Shown in pieces: positions 10,881-22,909 of a stretch of DNA of 64,000 nt. Under the pieces are notes generated by a model. It was not told where the DNA came from and made no database searches. It saw only the letters and a list, made by a program, of their open reading frames with translations. Each line of letters starts with the position of its first letter. The stretch's first letter is position 1. Source of the stretch: Zanthoxylum bungeanum (Eukaryota; Streptophyta; Magnoliopsida; Sapindales; Rutaceae); contig SKCR01038144.1 in assembly GCA_019454045.1 (NCBI GenBank), positions 62,001 through 126,000 of the forward strand, read 5' to 3'. The position numbers were made by a program, and so were the translations under genes.

Positions 10881-11373
10881 CTTTCGCAATAGGAGTCTAA
10901 TGTACGTTTATGTTTAGATTGTTATTTATTTTTCGTGTTTGATAATTCAACATGCTCATTAGATATTTGTGTGATATTGTATGTTTGCCGTTGTGACGAC
11001 CTACTTTTAAAGCATGAAAACTTAGATATAGGATTTATTCTCTTGAATGCGAACTAGATATAGGTTATCTTTGAATATATATGTTGCGTAGATTCGGTTA
11101 AGTTATTGCACAAATCATTTCATTACAAATGGCATAAGTAAGGGACCATTCCGAACCCAACGGTTTGAGGTCTTCCCTTGCGAGGGGTGAGTGCGGCCTT
11201 AAATCATTTTCCCGGTTCACACCGGGTGGCGACTCCATTTTTAGTTCTCCGGTTTAGTCCCCCGCGGGCTACTCCGTACTCCCAACCGAGCCACGAGCCA
11301 AGAACAGCGTCGCCAATTTCTGTGTCCTACAGACATGAAATTGACGTATGACATGTGCATATGTAGATGACTG

Positions 11374-11650
11374 AGGGGACGGTGATACGTAACACCCCCA
11401 GATCCTAGTTCAGGACTAGGGATGACAGATGACCCTATATTCAGAGCTTGGAGGGTAGTATAGATCTGCACCTCCAGTTCTAGTTCAGTGGCTTGGGGGA
11501 CGACGATACGTAACGCCCCAAGACCACTAGTTTACGAGACATAAGTGGCATGCTTTGGGGATGGCGATACATAACGCCTCAAAGTCATGGTTTTGCACTC
11601 CTGGCTCTAGTTAGGCGTATGGGAGACGGCGATATGTAACGTCCCCATGC
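11374..11650. repeat. Four spaced GATACGTAAC palindromic units in outer LTR
   Basis: Four units of the form GGGGACGGTGATACGTAACACCCC occur at about 11374, 11494, 11554 and 11619, each an imperfect palindrome. They lie right after the resumption of the outer LTR. Confidence 0.7.
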
Positions 11651-12334
11651 GTCAGAGTTTTCAGAGACAGATTCCAGTGACAAGATTTCAGAGATAAGGT
11701 TTTTCAGAAAGGCAGATTTCAGAAATGACAGTTTTCTAAAGTAGTTTTAGAAAAAAAAAATTGGTTTTACAGCAAGACTCGGAGTTTTATAGACATAATA
11801 GTTTTTACAGAAAAGTTTTGCAGAAAAGATAGGTTTTCAGATAAGAAAATATTTTCAAAAAAAAAGATGGTTTTTCTGGTGACAAATCGGGTTTTGTAAC
11901 CAAAATTTTGTATAAAACACATCAGTTTTTATTTTAACCGTCCACTAACTTAGATCGTTCAATGATCTAACTCCCCCACTTCCAATGTTTTATTTTTCAG
12001 GTTCTGGAGGACGAACTCAGGAGGAATCTGATGGCAGTCACTAGGGTGTTCGGCCTACCAAGTCTAGTCCGAAGTTGAGTTTAGTAAAATCTAGTTTCGA
12101 AGATTTTGTATAACAGAGTTGCATATATACTTTCATGTATATAGTTATTAAGAAAATATGATATTGTTTGTACAGTCGTATATATATTGTGAGAATTTGG
12201 ACATTGGTTCCATATATGAAATAATGTTGAGAAAAATATTAGTATTGTTTGTAGTTAAAAAGTCAGTGGCTTAGGAGGATAGTACGGCCTATTCTCTACC
12301 GGTAGCATCTCCCAGATTGTGATGTTACAAATAT

Positions 12335-12494
12335 ATGGTGGGATTATGTGAAACAAATGAACATGCAAAAGCAAAGTGAAGGGATTGAAGAAAAGAGTAA
12401 ACAATCGGTTGGATCACAAATATTTTTTGTTTCCATCTTGAATGATAAAAAACGATGTGTTTTATGAACTTGTAAATTTACTAAATTGTCCCAT
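12335..12494. other. Intergenic, nothing recognised
   Basis: Short AT-rich flank to the right of the solo LTR. Confidence 0.4.
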
Positions 12495-12650
12495 GACAAA
12501 TTAACTTTGTTAACGTTTAGGTGGGTTTTGAAATAATTCATTAATTTCGGGTATAAAAGAGAACAAATTAAAAATCAAAGGGTTTGACTTAAATCAATTT
12601 TCAGAGTGGGAAATTGATAATGACCCTATTTAAATTTTTAGGTAATCGAT
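12495..12650 (+). repeat. Dispersed repeat, copy 2
   Basis: Matches the reverse complement of 1-170 through GGTGGGTTTTGA, GGGTATAAAAGAGAACAAATTA and GAGTGGGAAATTGATAAT blocks. No coding is present. Confidence 0.55.
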
Positions 12651-13329
12651 AGTTGAATGTTAATGATATTTTTGCAATAATTGTATTTTTTATTATCCTT
12701 CCAATTCCATCAATCATGATTGGGATAATAATATCATAAAACCCACAATATTGAATCAACCAAAAAAATGAACCAAAAATCTAAATTTTAATCATAAAAC
12801 AAGTCAATAATAAAAAAGATACTCAAGGGGTCCAATACTTGTGATACTTATTAAAAGACATTACTCTTATCAACTAATTCAGCAGAGAATCCATCAATTG
12901 GGTTCTTATAAAGATCTGAGGAAAAAAACATAAAAAGAAAACACAAAGCTCAATAACTCAACCATCAATTTTTCAATATAAAAATCAAAACTTCATAATT
13001 TCTACCAATAAAAGATTTTTCATTTGGGTTGTTGATCACTTTTGAGCTGTTTCTGAAGGAGGAGACTATCTTGAGACTTCACCATTGAACAATAATATTA
13101 TAGAGAAAAAAGAAATATATGAGTTTCGACAGAATATGAAAAATGAGCTAAGGATTTAATAATTGATTTTTTGTTTTACTTTATATACATGGGGTTTTGC
13201 TTTATATAGATGGAAATTGTTTCAACTTCAAAACAATTACGAATAGAAAAAATTATGTTGTAACTTCATATTCACAAGCAACCGAAGAGATATGGATTCA
13301 TGAATTTTTATTAATTGTTACAAAACTAT
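12651..13329. other. Intergenic, nothing recognised
   Basis: AT-rich sequence. I see no supported coding or terminal repeats. Confidence 0.4.
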
Positions 13330-13526
13330 TGAATTCACGATTATGTTAAATGAGAGATTTATTATGGTGCCTTTAATGATAATTATTTTTCATTAATGAC
13401 AATCATTGAAATGAGGAAAAAAGCAAAGATTATATGAGAATGAATGAGAGAACTTTATTCTTCTCAATTTTTATATATAATATTAGACTAGAGTGAATTC
13501 AAGAATTTTTTTTTCATTATCTAACA

Positions 13527-13539
13527 TGATATCAAACAC
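13527..13539 (+). other. Degenerate primer-binding site of Copia-0
   Basis: TGATATCAAACAC adjoins the LTR-like end TCTAACA. It agrees with the initiator-tRNA complement at 10 of 13 positions. Confidence 0.5.
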
Positions 13540-14207
13540 TAGATTATGACTTTTCTAATTTCAATCTCATCAATGTGTAGGGATCAAAACTATCATTGGC
13601 ACGTGAATCTATCGCGCCATCTTATCTCTCTTGCCGAAATTCCCCAAATCATAAAATCCTAATTCCTCAAAATAGTCGGGTCTTCATGATCATTGTTCTA
13701 GGTCTTACCAATATTTGAACCCGATCTTCTTGGTACTTGGTCCTCTTTTTCTCCGAGCTCTCATATTCTCTTCAAATATGAAGTTTTGAAATTATGCGGA
13801 CTATATTTCGAACATTAGTGGCTAATTACTTCTTAATTCTTGAAACACTGACTGCAACTTGATGGAGGAGCTCACGAGCTTTCCCGAACTAGAACGCAAA
13901 GATCACTATGATTGTTGGACTTTTGATACATGGTGAATCAATCTCTTATAAGAGCAACTCATGCTCAACGATGAATCGGCTTCATGCTTAAAGATTATTG
14001 TGACTATTTGACTTCATCTTCTCTTTCGTTTTGTTTTTTCTTTATTTCGTCTTTTTCTTACCAATTTTCTTCCAACTTTGGCAAAATTCTTCAATTCTTC
14101 GGGCTCTCCCTTCATATTCCTTTTGGACTTCCACTATATGAAAAGCCCATCAATCATCTCTAAGTTTCAAGACTTTAATCTCTTATTTCACTACAAAAAA
14201 TAAGGTC

Positions 14208-14335
14208 TTTAGCGTCGAAAAATATCGACGCTAAAAGAACGTCCATTGACGTTAAAGATCATTAGCATCGAATATTTTCGACGTAAAGTTTTGACACTAA
14301 AACGTGGACGAAAAAGACTATTAGCGTCGAAATTG
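14208..14335. repeat. Subterminal repeats of CACTA-1, left arm
   Basis: Repeated TTAGCGTCGAAA in both orientations (GTCGAAAAATATCGACGCTAA near 14214). These would be transposase accessory-protein binding sites by analogy with En/Spm. Confidence 0.75.
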
Positions 14336-14906
14336 GAAAATACCGTAATATCTTATAAGACACTTTCTTCCCAATATCATGGACTTTGTATCGATTTTCA
14401 CCACAGATCGGACAATATTCAAGTGATTCATACTCGACACGGAATAATACACAGTCATACTTACAAGCATCAATGGATTCATACCCCATTCCCAGATCCT
14501 GTAATATTTTTATTTGACTCGTAATACGACTTAGGCAATTCGCTGCCAACCGGTAACATTTGGCTATGTAAGTCTAACATCATATCAATACTTTTGTTGG
14601 TCATTTTGTTCATCACTTTAATGTGCAATAATTTCATAACAAAATTCAGAATTGATATTTTAGCACCTTCAAATGGTATTTTTTGCTCCTCCTCAAGTAG
14701 TTGACTAAATAAATTTTGATCATTTCTTTCTAACAATGGTATGTCACAACCAACACTTTGACCGACTTGTAGAATTTATAAGTTGTGCAAATCATCAGTT
14801 ATCTCCTTGTTTGCAAGTTGATTGTAACTACTACTCCCTTCACTGGAATCAATAAACCGTGATTCAAAATTATACTGCTCACCATGTATGGTAAGTTGGT
14901 GATATT
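14290..14906 (-). pseudogene. TNP2-type CACTA transposase remnant, portion below Copia-2
   Basis: Minus-strand reading gives ISPTYHTW at the Copia-2 junction, then in other frames the TNP2 landmarks LPVGSELPKSYYES, LGMGYESIDACKYDC and CPICGENRYK, followed by YKILRYFPI. After that the reading runs into the subterminal repeats. The frame changes and several stops intervene. TNP2 is the catalytic transposase of CACTA elements; this is only its N-terminal region, lacking the catalytic core, so it is non-functional. The remainder is at 24802-24986. Confidence 0.75.
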
Positions 14907-16794
14907 TGTTGGGTTCCTAGAACATGCCAAGGATCTATTAAGTCATGATATGTGCGAATACGCAAAGAAGTAGCAGAAATACTTACATTGAACGGATTGG
15001 ATGTAGGTGTAAAGTTCAAAACTTTTGAAGTGTTTGAAGAGCTCCAAGCCTTCAAATGGTGTTTCAAACTCAAGGATTTGTTTCCCTAACACCTTGATTG
15101 ACTCTTTGTAAGTGTTAGCTCAAAGAAATTTTGAAGCAAAATTCTAATGGATGAGAAGTGAAGCTCTCGGCTTTGGTCAAGAAAGAGAGAGATATATGTT
15201 TTCAATTTTTGTGTTGTTGTGTTTTTGATTTTCCAAAAATCAAATTATGATATACCAAATCCAAGATTGGTATTATTCATTCAAAAAATGAATAAACAAA
15301 TACAAAGTGTGTAGAGATTGGTTGGAGTAAAAAACAAGCAAAGCAAATTTTACACTCCAACATCAACAATTCCATCACTAGTCACAAGTGTGATGTAAGT
15401 CAAGTGGGTCCCACCACATTGTAATTCTGAATTTACGTCGAACAATCTCAACGCGCAACTTCGCTCGGACTTGGGTTCGTTTAATTCCGAATTAACAAAT
15501 TTTTCGTTGCGGCACAATTAAAGTCGCTTACGAATTAATTCTAAATTAATTTGTTTGCACGAATTAAAATTCAATTTTAATTTCGCTATGAAATCTAATT
15601 TCAATTAATATATCGAATATATTATTTAATCGATTAATTCCAAATTAATCGTTCTCTCTCTTTTATATGAATTTTATCCCAGATAAATTCTTGTCGTAAT
15701 CAATCCCAGATTAATTTTCTCTCTCTCTTATAATAATTCCCAGATTAATTCTGTTCGAGTCAAACGTCATCGGTGAATCTTTGGGAAGCGACCCACGAGA
15801 TTCCTGGATATGTTGGAAGTAAATCTGGTCGTTGGAATATCCGAATACGTGTGTACCCCGTACCACGTTCTTACCATTTACAAGACATGGTTGGCTTCGA
15901 GCAAAGCACCGTGCCTACCCAATTCTCCAGAAATATTCTTTTAAGGAATACATAATCTATACCAGGCGTAGTATACTAAGTATTGCGTATTGCAATCCAG
16001 TATCAGATGTCACATGCTAGGCCTGAGGCTAGAATAGTGTCTACCCTGTACGAAGATATATCGGATCACAAGCAACTAGTCTCTTTAATCGGATAATCAT
16101 GACCTTGTCATATTATCCCGATAGTTGCAACATAATAGAGTACCAGTTCTGTATCAATGCGTGATCATCATCTCCATATGACTGAAGTGATACTTCCATC
16201 TTGACATCACACCCAATACACTACGATTCTCAATAAACCCAGAAGAGGCGTACACAGAACCTGTTAAAGCCCTGGACGACCAAAACCAAAGCGTACTGAT
16301 TGTCGCAAGTATTAGCGATGCAAGTCTCAGGTTAAGACCAAATACACATACCCTGATTCGGATTCCCATAGACACATAGTCATACTACAATGGGATTCCG
16401 AGGGGTCTATCCAAAGCGAAGCTGTTTCCGTACCATCGGTAAACAGAACCTCCTATTACACTTGCATGAGTATTCACTACCCAAATATATGAGAACTATG
16501 TCATTACGCTTCCATAACGCGCACAAGTGTAACACTAGTCTAGTCCGCATTATCGATGTCATGTCTCGATAATACTACGACTAGGGATATTTAATGATTA
16601 AACCTTTAGTGGATTGATACTGTCTCATATCTTATAAATCCGGAACTAATCATAAAGACTTTTATCATTTATATATTCAAGTAATCTAATTACAAAATGA
16701 TAAAATAGTAATTTCTTTTGTCACATAGTTAATTTGTACAAAAAACACAATGTCTTTTACAAATAGTGATGCTATGGGTCATAATTGTCCAACA
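14907..16794 (-). repeat. Copia-2 3' LTR
   Basis: 1888 bp with TGTTGG...CCAACA ends, homologous along its full length to 22910-24801. Confidence 0.92.
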
Positions 16795-17336
16795 ATCTCC
16801 CACTTGGCCTCTAGCCAATCACTCAAGTATCTAACATCTAAACTATGTACATGTCGCTCAAACTTTTGCTGAGGAATAACCTTCGTCAGCGGATCTGCAA
16901 TGTTGTCATCTGATGCGACCTTCTCGATCTTCACATCGCCACGATGTATAATCTCACGAATCAGATGGAAACATCGAAATACATGCTTGGATCGTTGATG
17001 AGACCGCGGTTTCTTAGCCTGTGTTATAGCCCCGTTATTGTCACAATACAAAGGAACGGGCTCAGCTGCTAACGGAACTACTCCTAATCCAATTAGGAAT
17101 TTACGTATCCAAACTGCCTCTTTTGCTGCCTCAGCTGCATCGATATATTCCGCTTCTGTTGTTCAATCGGCAACAGTCTCTTGCTTGGAAGATTTCCAGC
17201 TCACTGTTCCATTATTCAAACAAAATATGTACCCGGATTGCGACTTACAGTCGTCTTTATCGGTTCGGAAACTTGCATCGGTAAACTCAGTTACCTCAAG
17301 TTCTCAATCTCCATAGATTAAGAAAGCATACTTAGT
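16779..17336 (-). pseudogene. Copia-2 RNase H domain
   Basis: Contains YCDNNGAITQAKKPRSHQRS and a C-terminal NIADPLTKVIPQQKFERH, characteristic of copia RNase H. Upstream, the expected TEAEY motif is preceded by an in-frame stop, and another stop sits just after KNILKYLR at 17337. The final codons overlap the polypurine tract and enter the LTR edge (16779). Confidence 0.82.
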
Positions 17337-18158
17337 TCATCTAAGATACTTAAGGATGTTCTTAACCGCAACCCAGTGACCATCACCTGGATCGACCTGA
17401 TAGCGACTACACATGCTCAAAGCATATAAGACATCAGGTCGCGTACATATCATGGCATACATGATCGATCCGACTGCTGAAGCGAATGAGATTTGACTCA
17501 TGTTGTCTCTATCATCTTGAGTTTTAGGACACATATCCTTAGATAGAGTGACGCCATGTGACACTGGCAACAGTCCACTCTTAGAGTGATCCATGTTGAA
17601 TCTCTTCAACACTTTATCAATGTACGTGCTCTGGGAGAGTCCAAGCAGTTTTCTAGATCTATATGGGTAGATCTTTATTCCCAGAATAAAGGCTGCTTCT
17701 CCCAGATCTTTCATGGAGAATTTTAATGAAATCCAAGCTTTCACCGATTGTAGCATGAGAATGTCATTGCCAATAAGCAATACATCATCAACGTAAAGAA
17801 CAATGAATGTCAGTGTGCTCCCACTAACCTTTTTATATACACAAGGATCATCCTCGTTTTGAATGAAATCATATTCTTTTATAATCTCATCAAAATGTTG
17901 GTTCCAAGAACGCGATGATTGCTTCAATCCATAAATGGATCGATTTAACTTGCAAACCTTGTTTGCATATTTTGGTACGGAAAAACTATCAGGTTGTTGC
18001 ATATAAACATCCTCCAAAAAGTTTCCGTTAAGGAAAGCGATTTTGACGTCCATCTGCCATATTTCATAATCGAAATATGCAGCAATAGCAAGCATTATCC
18101 GAATGAATTTAATCATGGCAACAGGTGAAAAAGTTTCATCGTAATCGACACCATGTTA
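17337..18158 (-). pseudogene. Copia-2 reverse transcriptase core
   Basis: About 260 codons with MDVKIAFLNGNFLEDVYM, the catalytic FIVLYVDDVLLIGND (near 17780-17800) and KDLGEAAFILGIKIY. The YVDD motif is intact. A stop at 18156-18158 separates it from the RT N-terminus in the same frame, and another ends it at 17337. Confidence 0.87.
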
Positions 18159-18428
18159 TTGACGATACCTTTTCTCTACAAGCCTAGCTTTGTACGTTTG
18201 TATGTTGCCATCCATGTCAGTCTTCTTCTTGAAGACCCATTTACAACCAATAGGCTTTACGCCTTCTGGTGCACCAACCAGTGTCCAAACTTGGTTGGTG
18301 TACAATCTATCCATTTCAGACTCCATGGCTTCTTGCCATAAAGCGGAGTCGATATCTTTTATCACTTCTTCATACGTAGCCGGTTCGTCTTCCTCAATAA
18401 GATTAATATCCACATGAGGTGAGATCAT
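18156..18428 (-). pseudogene. Copia-2 reverse transcriptase N-terminus
   Basis: 90 codons with the conserved RT opening (WQEAMESEMDRLYTNQVWTL and GCKWVFKKKTDMDG, KARLVEK). It ends at TAA 18156-18158, and the core follows in frame. Confidence 0.82.
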
Positions 18429-18687
18429 AAACCCATACCTCTCAGGTTATTTTCTGACTATCTCTGACCTACGTGATTCTTGTGTATTAGAAGATTGTGG
18501 TACAGTTTCATCCCTGATGAACTGTTCGTGTTCCGTTATGGAATCGGTTCCAGGAACAGTATCACTCTGATTTTCATCGAGTTCTATTTTCCTCTCATTT
18601 ACCACTGCATTTAGGAATTCCTTTTTCAAGGAAAACCGCATGTAGATCAACAAATACTTTGTTCTCTTATGGGTTTTAGAAGTAATA

Positions 18688-19530
18688 TCAGTTGGTTTCC
18701 CTAGGATAACCTACAAATAGGCACTTATCCGATTTGGGTTCTAGTTTGGTACCATTCAAACGTTTAACGTATTCCCAGCATCCCCAAATCTTCAGGAATG
18801 ACAAACTTGGTTTCTTTCCTGTCCATATTTCATATGGAGTCTGTTGAACAGACTTTGACGGAACCTTATTCAAAATAAGTATTGCACTGTTCAATGCATA
18901 TCCTCATAAGGAAATTGATAGCTCAGTGTGACTCATCATAGACCTTACCATGTCCAACAAAGTTCGGTTTCTCCGTTCGGACGCACCGTTTAATTGAGGT
19001 GTTCCGGGAGGAGTCCACTGTGAAAGAATACCATACTCTTTCAAGTAATCGAGAAACTCATTGCTTAAGTATTCTCCACCACGGTCCGACCGTAATATTT
19101 TAATACTTTACCGGTATATTTTTCTACTTCGTGTCGAAACTCTTTGAATTTCTCAAAGGTTTCCGACTTGTGTCTCATAAGATACACATAACCATAACGC
19201 GATGCATCATCCGTAAAGGTTACGAAGTATTCTTATCTACTTCTAGCCTGGCTAGACATGGGCCCGTATATGTCACTATGAACGAGGGCTAACAGTTCAG
19301 TGGCACGTGTACCTTTACCGCTAAAAGGTGTTTTAGGCATTTTGCCTAATAAATAAACTCGCAGACGTCATATGAATTTGGATAAAATCCGTCCAAGTAC
19401 TCACTCTTTGAAAGTGTGGATATGCGAGTCTTGTTAATGTGTCATAGATGATAATGCCACATATAAGTTTCATCCTTATACTTAATTTAAGCTTTTTGTT
19501 TGTTACGTTATATGTTTGAGACTGATTTAT
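18688..19530 (-). pseudogene. Copia-2 integrase, degraded
   Basis: The distal part (18688-18894) reads KSVQQTPYEIWTGKKPSLSF and LFVGYPRE, typical of the copia integrase C-terminal region. A TGA lies just upstream near 18900. The core between 18900 and 19530 is broken by stops and shifts, although fragments such as PPGTPQLNGASERR can still be read. No intact DDE core is available. Confidence 0.7.
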
Positions 19531-19532
19531 AT

Positions 19533-20759
19533 TCAAAATATAAAGACTATTATTAACATCAGCACTACATATCTCAATATCATTTTATAAACAAAACACC
19601 TTGTGTTTCTGAATACAAAAGTATGCCCACATTGGGCTAAGCAAGATACAGAAATATTATTCCTAGTCAAACTAGGTACATAATAGCAGTCTGATAAAGT
19701 AAGTACATGCCCCGAAGGCAGTTCCAAAATATAGGTCCCAACAGCCAAAACGGCGACTCTAGTCCCATTTCCAACTTGGAGGTCCATCTCTCCTGAAGCC
19801 AGTCTCCTGCTAATCTGCAGATCATGCACATCAGTACATATATGAGTACCACAACCAGAATCAAAAATCCAATTTTTAAAATTAGAAGTAGACATGTTTA
19901 TAACAAACATACCTGAAGCCGGAGCCTTGCCCGCCTTCACTTCCTTCATGTGCACCTTGTACTCACGGAAGTCACGCTTCCAGTGACCCCGTTTGCCATA
20001 CTGCAGGCAGAAATCTTGGGATTTGTCATTTGCCTTCCCAGAAGACTTTGATGATTTGGCCTTGCCCTTTCTTTTCTTCTTCTTCTTCACGCCTCCAGAA
20101 GCCTTTGGCCAAGCATTGGCTGACTGAGATGTCAAAGCGAAGTGCGCCTCGCGCTTTTTGCCCTTCAAAAGCTTTTTTTCTGCTTCTCGCAGCATTTCCA
20201 TCAACTCTCCAAGAGTATGGTCTTGGTTCATCATATTGTAGTTCATAATGAACCCGCTCCAGTTGTCAAGAAGAGACTGCAAGATCAAATCTATAGAAGT
20301 CTCAGCCTCAAAGGTTATGCCTAGCTGACCTAGTTGTTCGATGTCAGCAATCATCTGCGACACATGGTGCTCGACATATGTACCATCTGACATTCGAGAG
20401 CGAAAGAGCTTCTTCTGCAATTCATACATTTGCGATCTAAGGTTAGATCGGTGAAGGTCCTTCAATTTTTCCATCATAGTATAGGGATGCAATCCCTTGT
20501 TCTGGCGACGAAATTGAGGGGTCATTGCAGCGAGCATGACGGATTGAGCAGTTGAGTTGTCATCGCTATGAGTCTTCCAAAGCTCAAGCTCAAGCGGCTG
20601 CTCAATTCCGGGCTTAGGCCCCAAAGGTCTCTCTATCGTATAGAGCATATTCTCGGCCCTCAGGACAATCCTGAGGTTCATATCCCAGTCAGGAAAGTTC
20701 GCACCATTAAAGACATTTTCGCCCATGATAATGTCTCTAACGTTGATCTTTCTGGCCAT
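19533..20759 (-). pseudogene. Copia-2 gag and protease
   Basis: The longest open frame of the element, 408 codons from an ATG preceded by the leader. It has a copia gag capsid region (NFPDWDMNLRIVLRAE near residue 20, then MYELQKKLFRSRM), a lysine-rich stretch KKKKKRKGKAKSSK, a zinc-knuckle position, and the protease motif FDSGCGTHICTD near residue 300. The knuckle reads CLQYGKRGHWKRDF, so two of the four zinc ligands (second and fourth) are replaced. The body is open although integrase and RT are broken. Gag would assemble particles in the cytoplasm, but knuckle loss predicts defective RNA packaging. Confidence 0.85.
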
Positions 20760-22894
20760 CTTAATTGCAATAGTCTAACTATTCAATTAACTATTTTTGG
20801 GTACAGTCCAACTGTTACAAGAAAATAATAAAATATTAGTCCAACTAATAAATATATAAAATGACGAAATAATTTGAAAGCGCGTATTTGGACAGTATTT
20901 GAACTAAATTACAAATTCAATATTGGCCTCCCACTATTTTTGGCGAGCCTCTAACCTTCTGTTGAGTACTCGGGAAACCTAGTTTCCTAGTGGGCTAGGA
21001 TCCCGTTAAATAACACACAACATTGACTTTGGCCAACAAGCTGTATGATATTTAACTAGGTAGATCAATTGGATCTTATCAAATTCCTAGATCCGGTAGG
21101 TGGACCTCCAAGTCCGAAACATATATACAATATATATGCCAATATATCCAATATATTTTCCTAACATTTTCCTCTGAATCAACTAAGCATTGGCTTTGGC
21201 TCAACAAGCTTAATGATTCCAGTTAAGCGGGACCCATTGACAGTGGGAAAGCTTCGTAATCCATGTCGATGAACAAGAAGTGACCTTGACTTTGGCCAAC
21301 AAATCACAACTTGCCCAAGACATGCGATATGGAACAAAGCTTTCGTGGTTCAAACACATCCGCGATGGACATTGATCTTGACTTTGGCCAACAAACCAAT
21401 GCCAATCTTGGATCTTGAGAGAGAACCACTCAATGGAAGGAATTCGCTTAATATTTTTTTGAGGGTTTTTCGCGTAATATATTGGCAACAAATTTATTAT
21501 CTTTGATTAGGTCTCATCATACACCCTTAAGCATGCATTCTAAAAGCATAATAAGGCGCGAAATAAATAATAATGATATGCAGATGGATATTTAACAAAT
21601 TGTTCCTAAAACAAATCTCTCCATTTCCTCTCCACGGCTAGCATTATTCTAACTTCTACCCAATTACATAATACAATAAAGAAACCTCATTTACATTGAG
21701 GGGAATTGGTGAGAAGAGAAGTACAAAGAGTCAAGAGATAAAAGGCTGGACATGCAAGTCCAATTTAATAAATTATAAATTTATTACAACAATTTCCATT
21801 ACCCATCTAATATCCATCTGATATACGTTATTCATAAAATACATCTATGTATTCACACAAAGCATGTTATTCAATCAATCTAATCCAATTAATTAATCTT
21901 TGAATTAATGATCATCCAATGTTCAAACAACGATTTGATTTGCGCGAGTCCAACTCGTTTAAGAATAAGTACTCAAAGTGCGTATTCTTGAATTATATCG
22001 AACTATAATATTAAATCCAATTTAATTCGTATTCAATACTAATTCTAATTTAATTCCAAATTAAATAATTACACTTATATTTGTGCCTTTTAGACTTGGA
22101 TTCTAAATCCAATCTATATGGGTCTCAAAGGCCCAATTAACATCCAATGTCAATTTAATTAAAGTCTAATGAGCTTTTAATTAATTTCTTAAGGCATGGA
22201 CTTTGGCAACCAAAGCCCAATAAGGAATCACCATTTGCCATAAAATTAATTTTGGCCAATTAGGCCCAATTAAATATTTAAAGGCCCAATTATTCTATTT
22301 GGACTTTATGGTATGGTTTTAGGCCCAATTTGGATCCAATCCAATTGTCCTAAACCAACTTGACCCAACCAAACCCTTTAAGCCCAAATACAACAATATT
22401 AGCCCAATTCAAAATTAAAGGCTAATTTATTTTTACAATATTCCAAATATCACAATTTTAATTAAAGTGTATTAGCCATAATTAATTAGTTAAATTAATA
22501 TTTCCAAAACACCAATTTACCTAATTAATCATGCTTTAACATATTCAATTCATGTCCAACACAATTGAAGCAAAATCAACCTCATTCCATGCTTCTCATC
22601 TCACAGTAATCATGCATTTTATTAACCAATTTTGATTTCAATCCAATTAAATCACAAATCAATATATCTCATGCATTTAAACACATCCAATGGTCCAAAA
22701 AATCAAAAATCATCATGAGATGCTAAGGTCCATACATTCGACCAAGCATATAAAATTGGGGAAAATTAATCTAATCAATTTTTCTCAAAATTAATCATGC
22801 ATAACTCTAAGTTATCATAATCTAAGCACAACCTAACAATCAAAAATACCCAAATTAAAGTATATAAACCCTAATATATTTCATGTTTAAAATT
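20760..22894 (-). other. Copia-2 untranslated leader
   Basis: About 2.1 kb between PBS and gag with no coding. It contains four related motifs GACTTTGGCCAACAA (plus orientation) near 21025, 21190, 21286 and 21378, and many AGGCCCAATT blocks near 22130-22400. Confidence 0.7.
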
Positions 22895-22908
22895 GGCTCA
22901 TGATACCA
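22895..22908 (-). other. Copia-2 primer-binding site
   Basis: TGGTATCATGAGCC on the minus strand, one base from the 5' LTR. It is close to the initiator-tRNA complement. Confidence 0.8.
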
Positions 22909-22909
22909 T

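Larger units (their letters stand above)
8812..11331. mobile_element. Long solo LTR inserted in the outer LTR (family L)
   Basis: A perfect 5-bp TSD GACAT (8807-8811 and 11332-11336) bounds 2520 bp beginning TATAGGCACTGCATTTTTGC and ending GTGTCCTACA. The second family copy at 62560 begins TGTAGGCATTGCATTTTTGC, so the family terminus is TGTAGG...CCTACA and this copy has a G-to-A change at base 2. No coding is present. It holds a C-rich, CACA-rich zone (9430-10400) and the motif GGTGGCGACTCC near 11224, which I associate with Tat/Ogre-type gypsy LTRs (tentative). Confidence 0.82.
7180..12329. mobile_element. Solo LTR (TGTAAC...GTTACA), split by a second LTR
   Basis: Ends TGTAACGATCGG (7180) and GATGTTACA (12329) form a short terminal inverted pair, and a perfect 5-bp TSD AATAT flanks them (7175-7179 and 12330-12334). 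Removing the inserted LTR and its TSD leaves about 2.6 kb with no coding domain, PBS or second LTR, so this is a solo LTR. The style (TGTAAC...GTTACA, with CCGGTAGCATCT near the end) is that of plant Ty3/gypsy chromovirus LTRs (inference). Confidence 0.82.

Noticed and set aside
14246..14524. Plus-strand ORF of 92 codons
   Set aside because: Antisense of the TNP2 remnant, which carries the recognisable CPICGENRYK motif on the minus strand.
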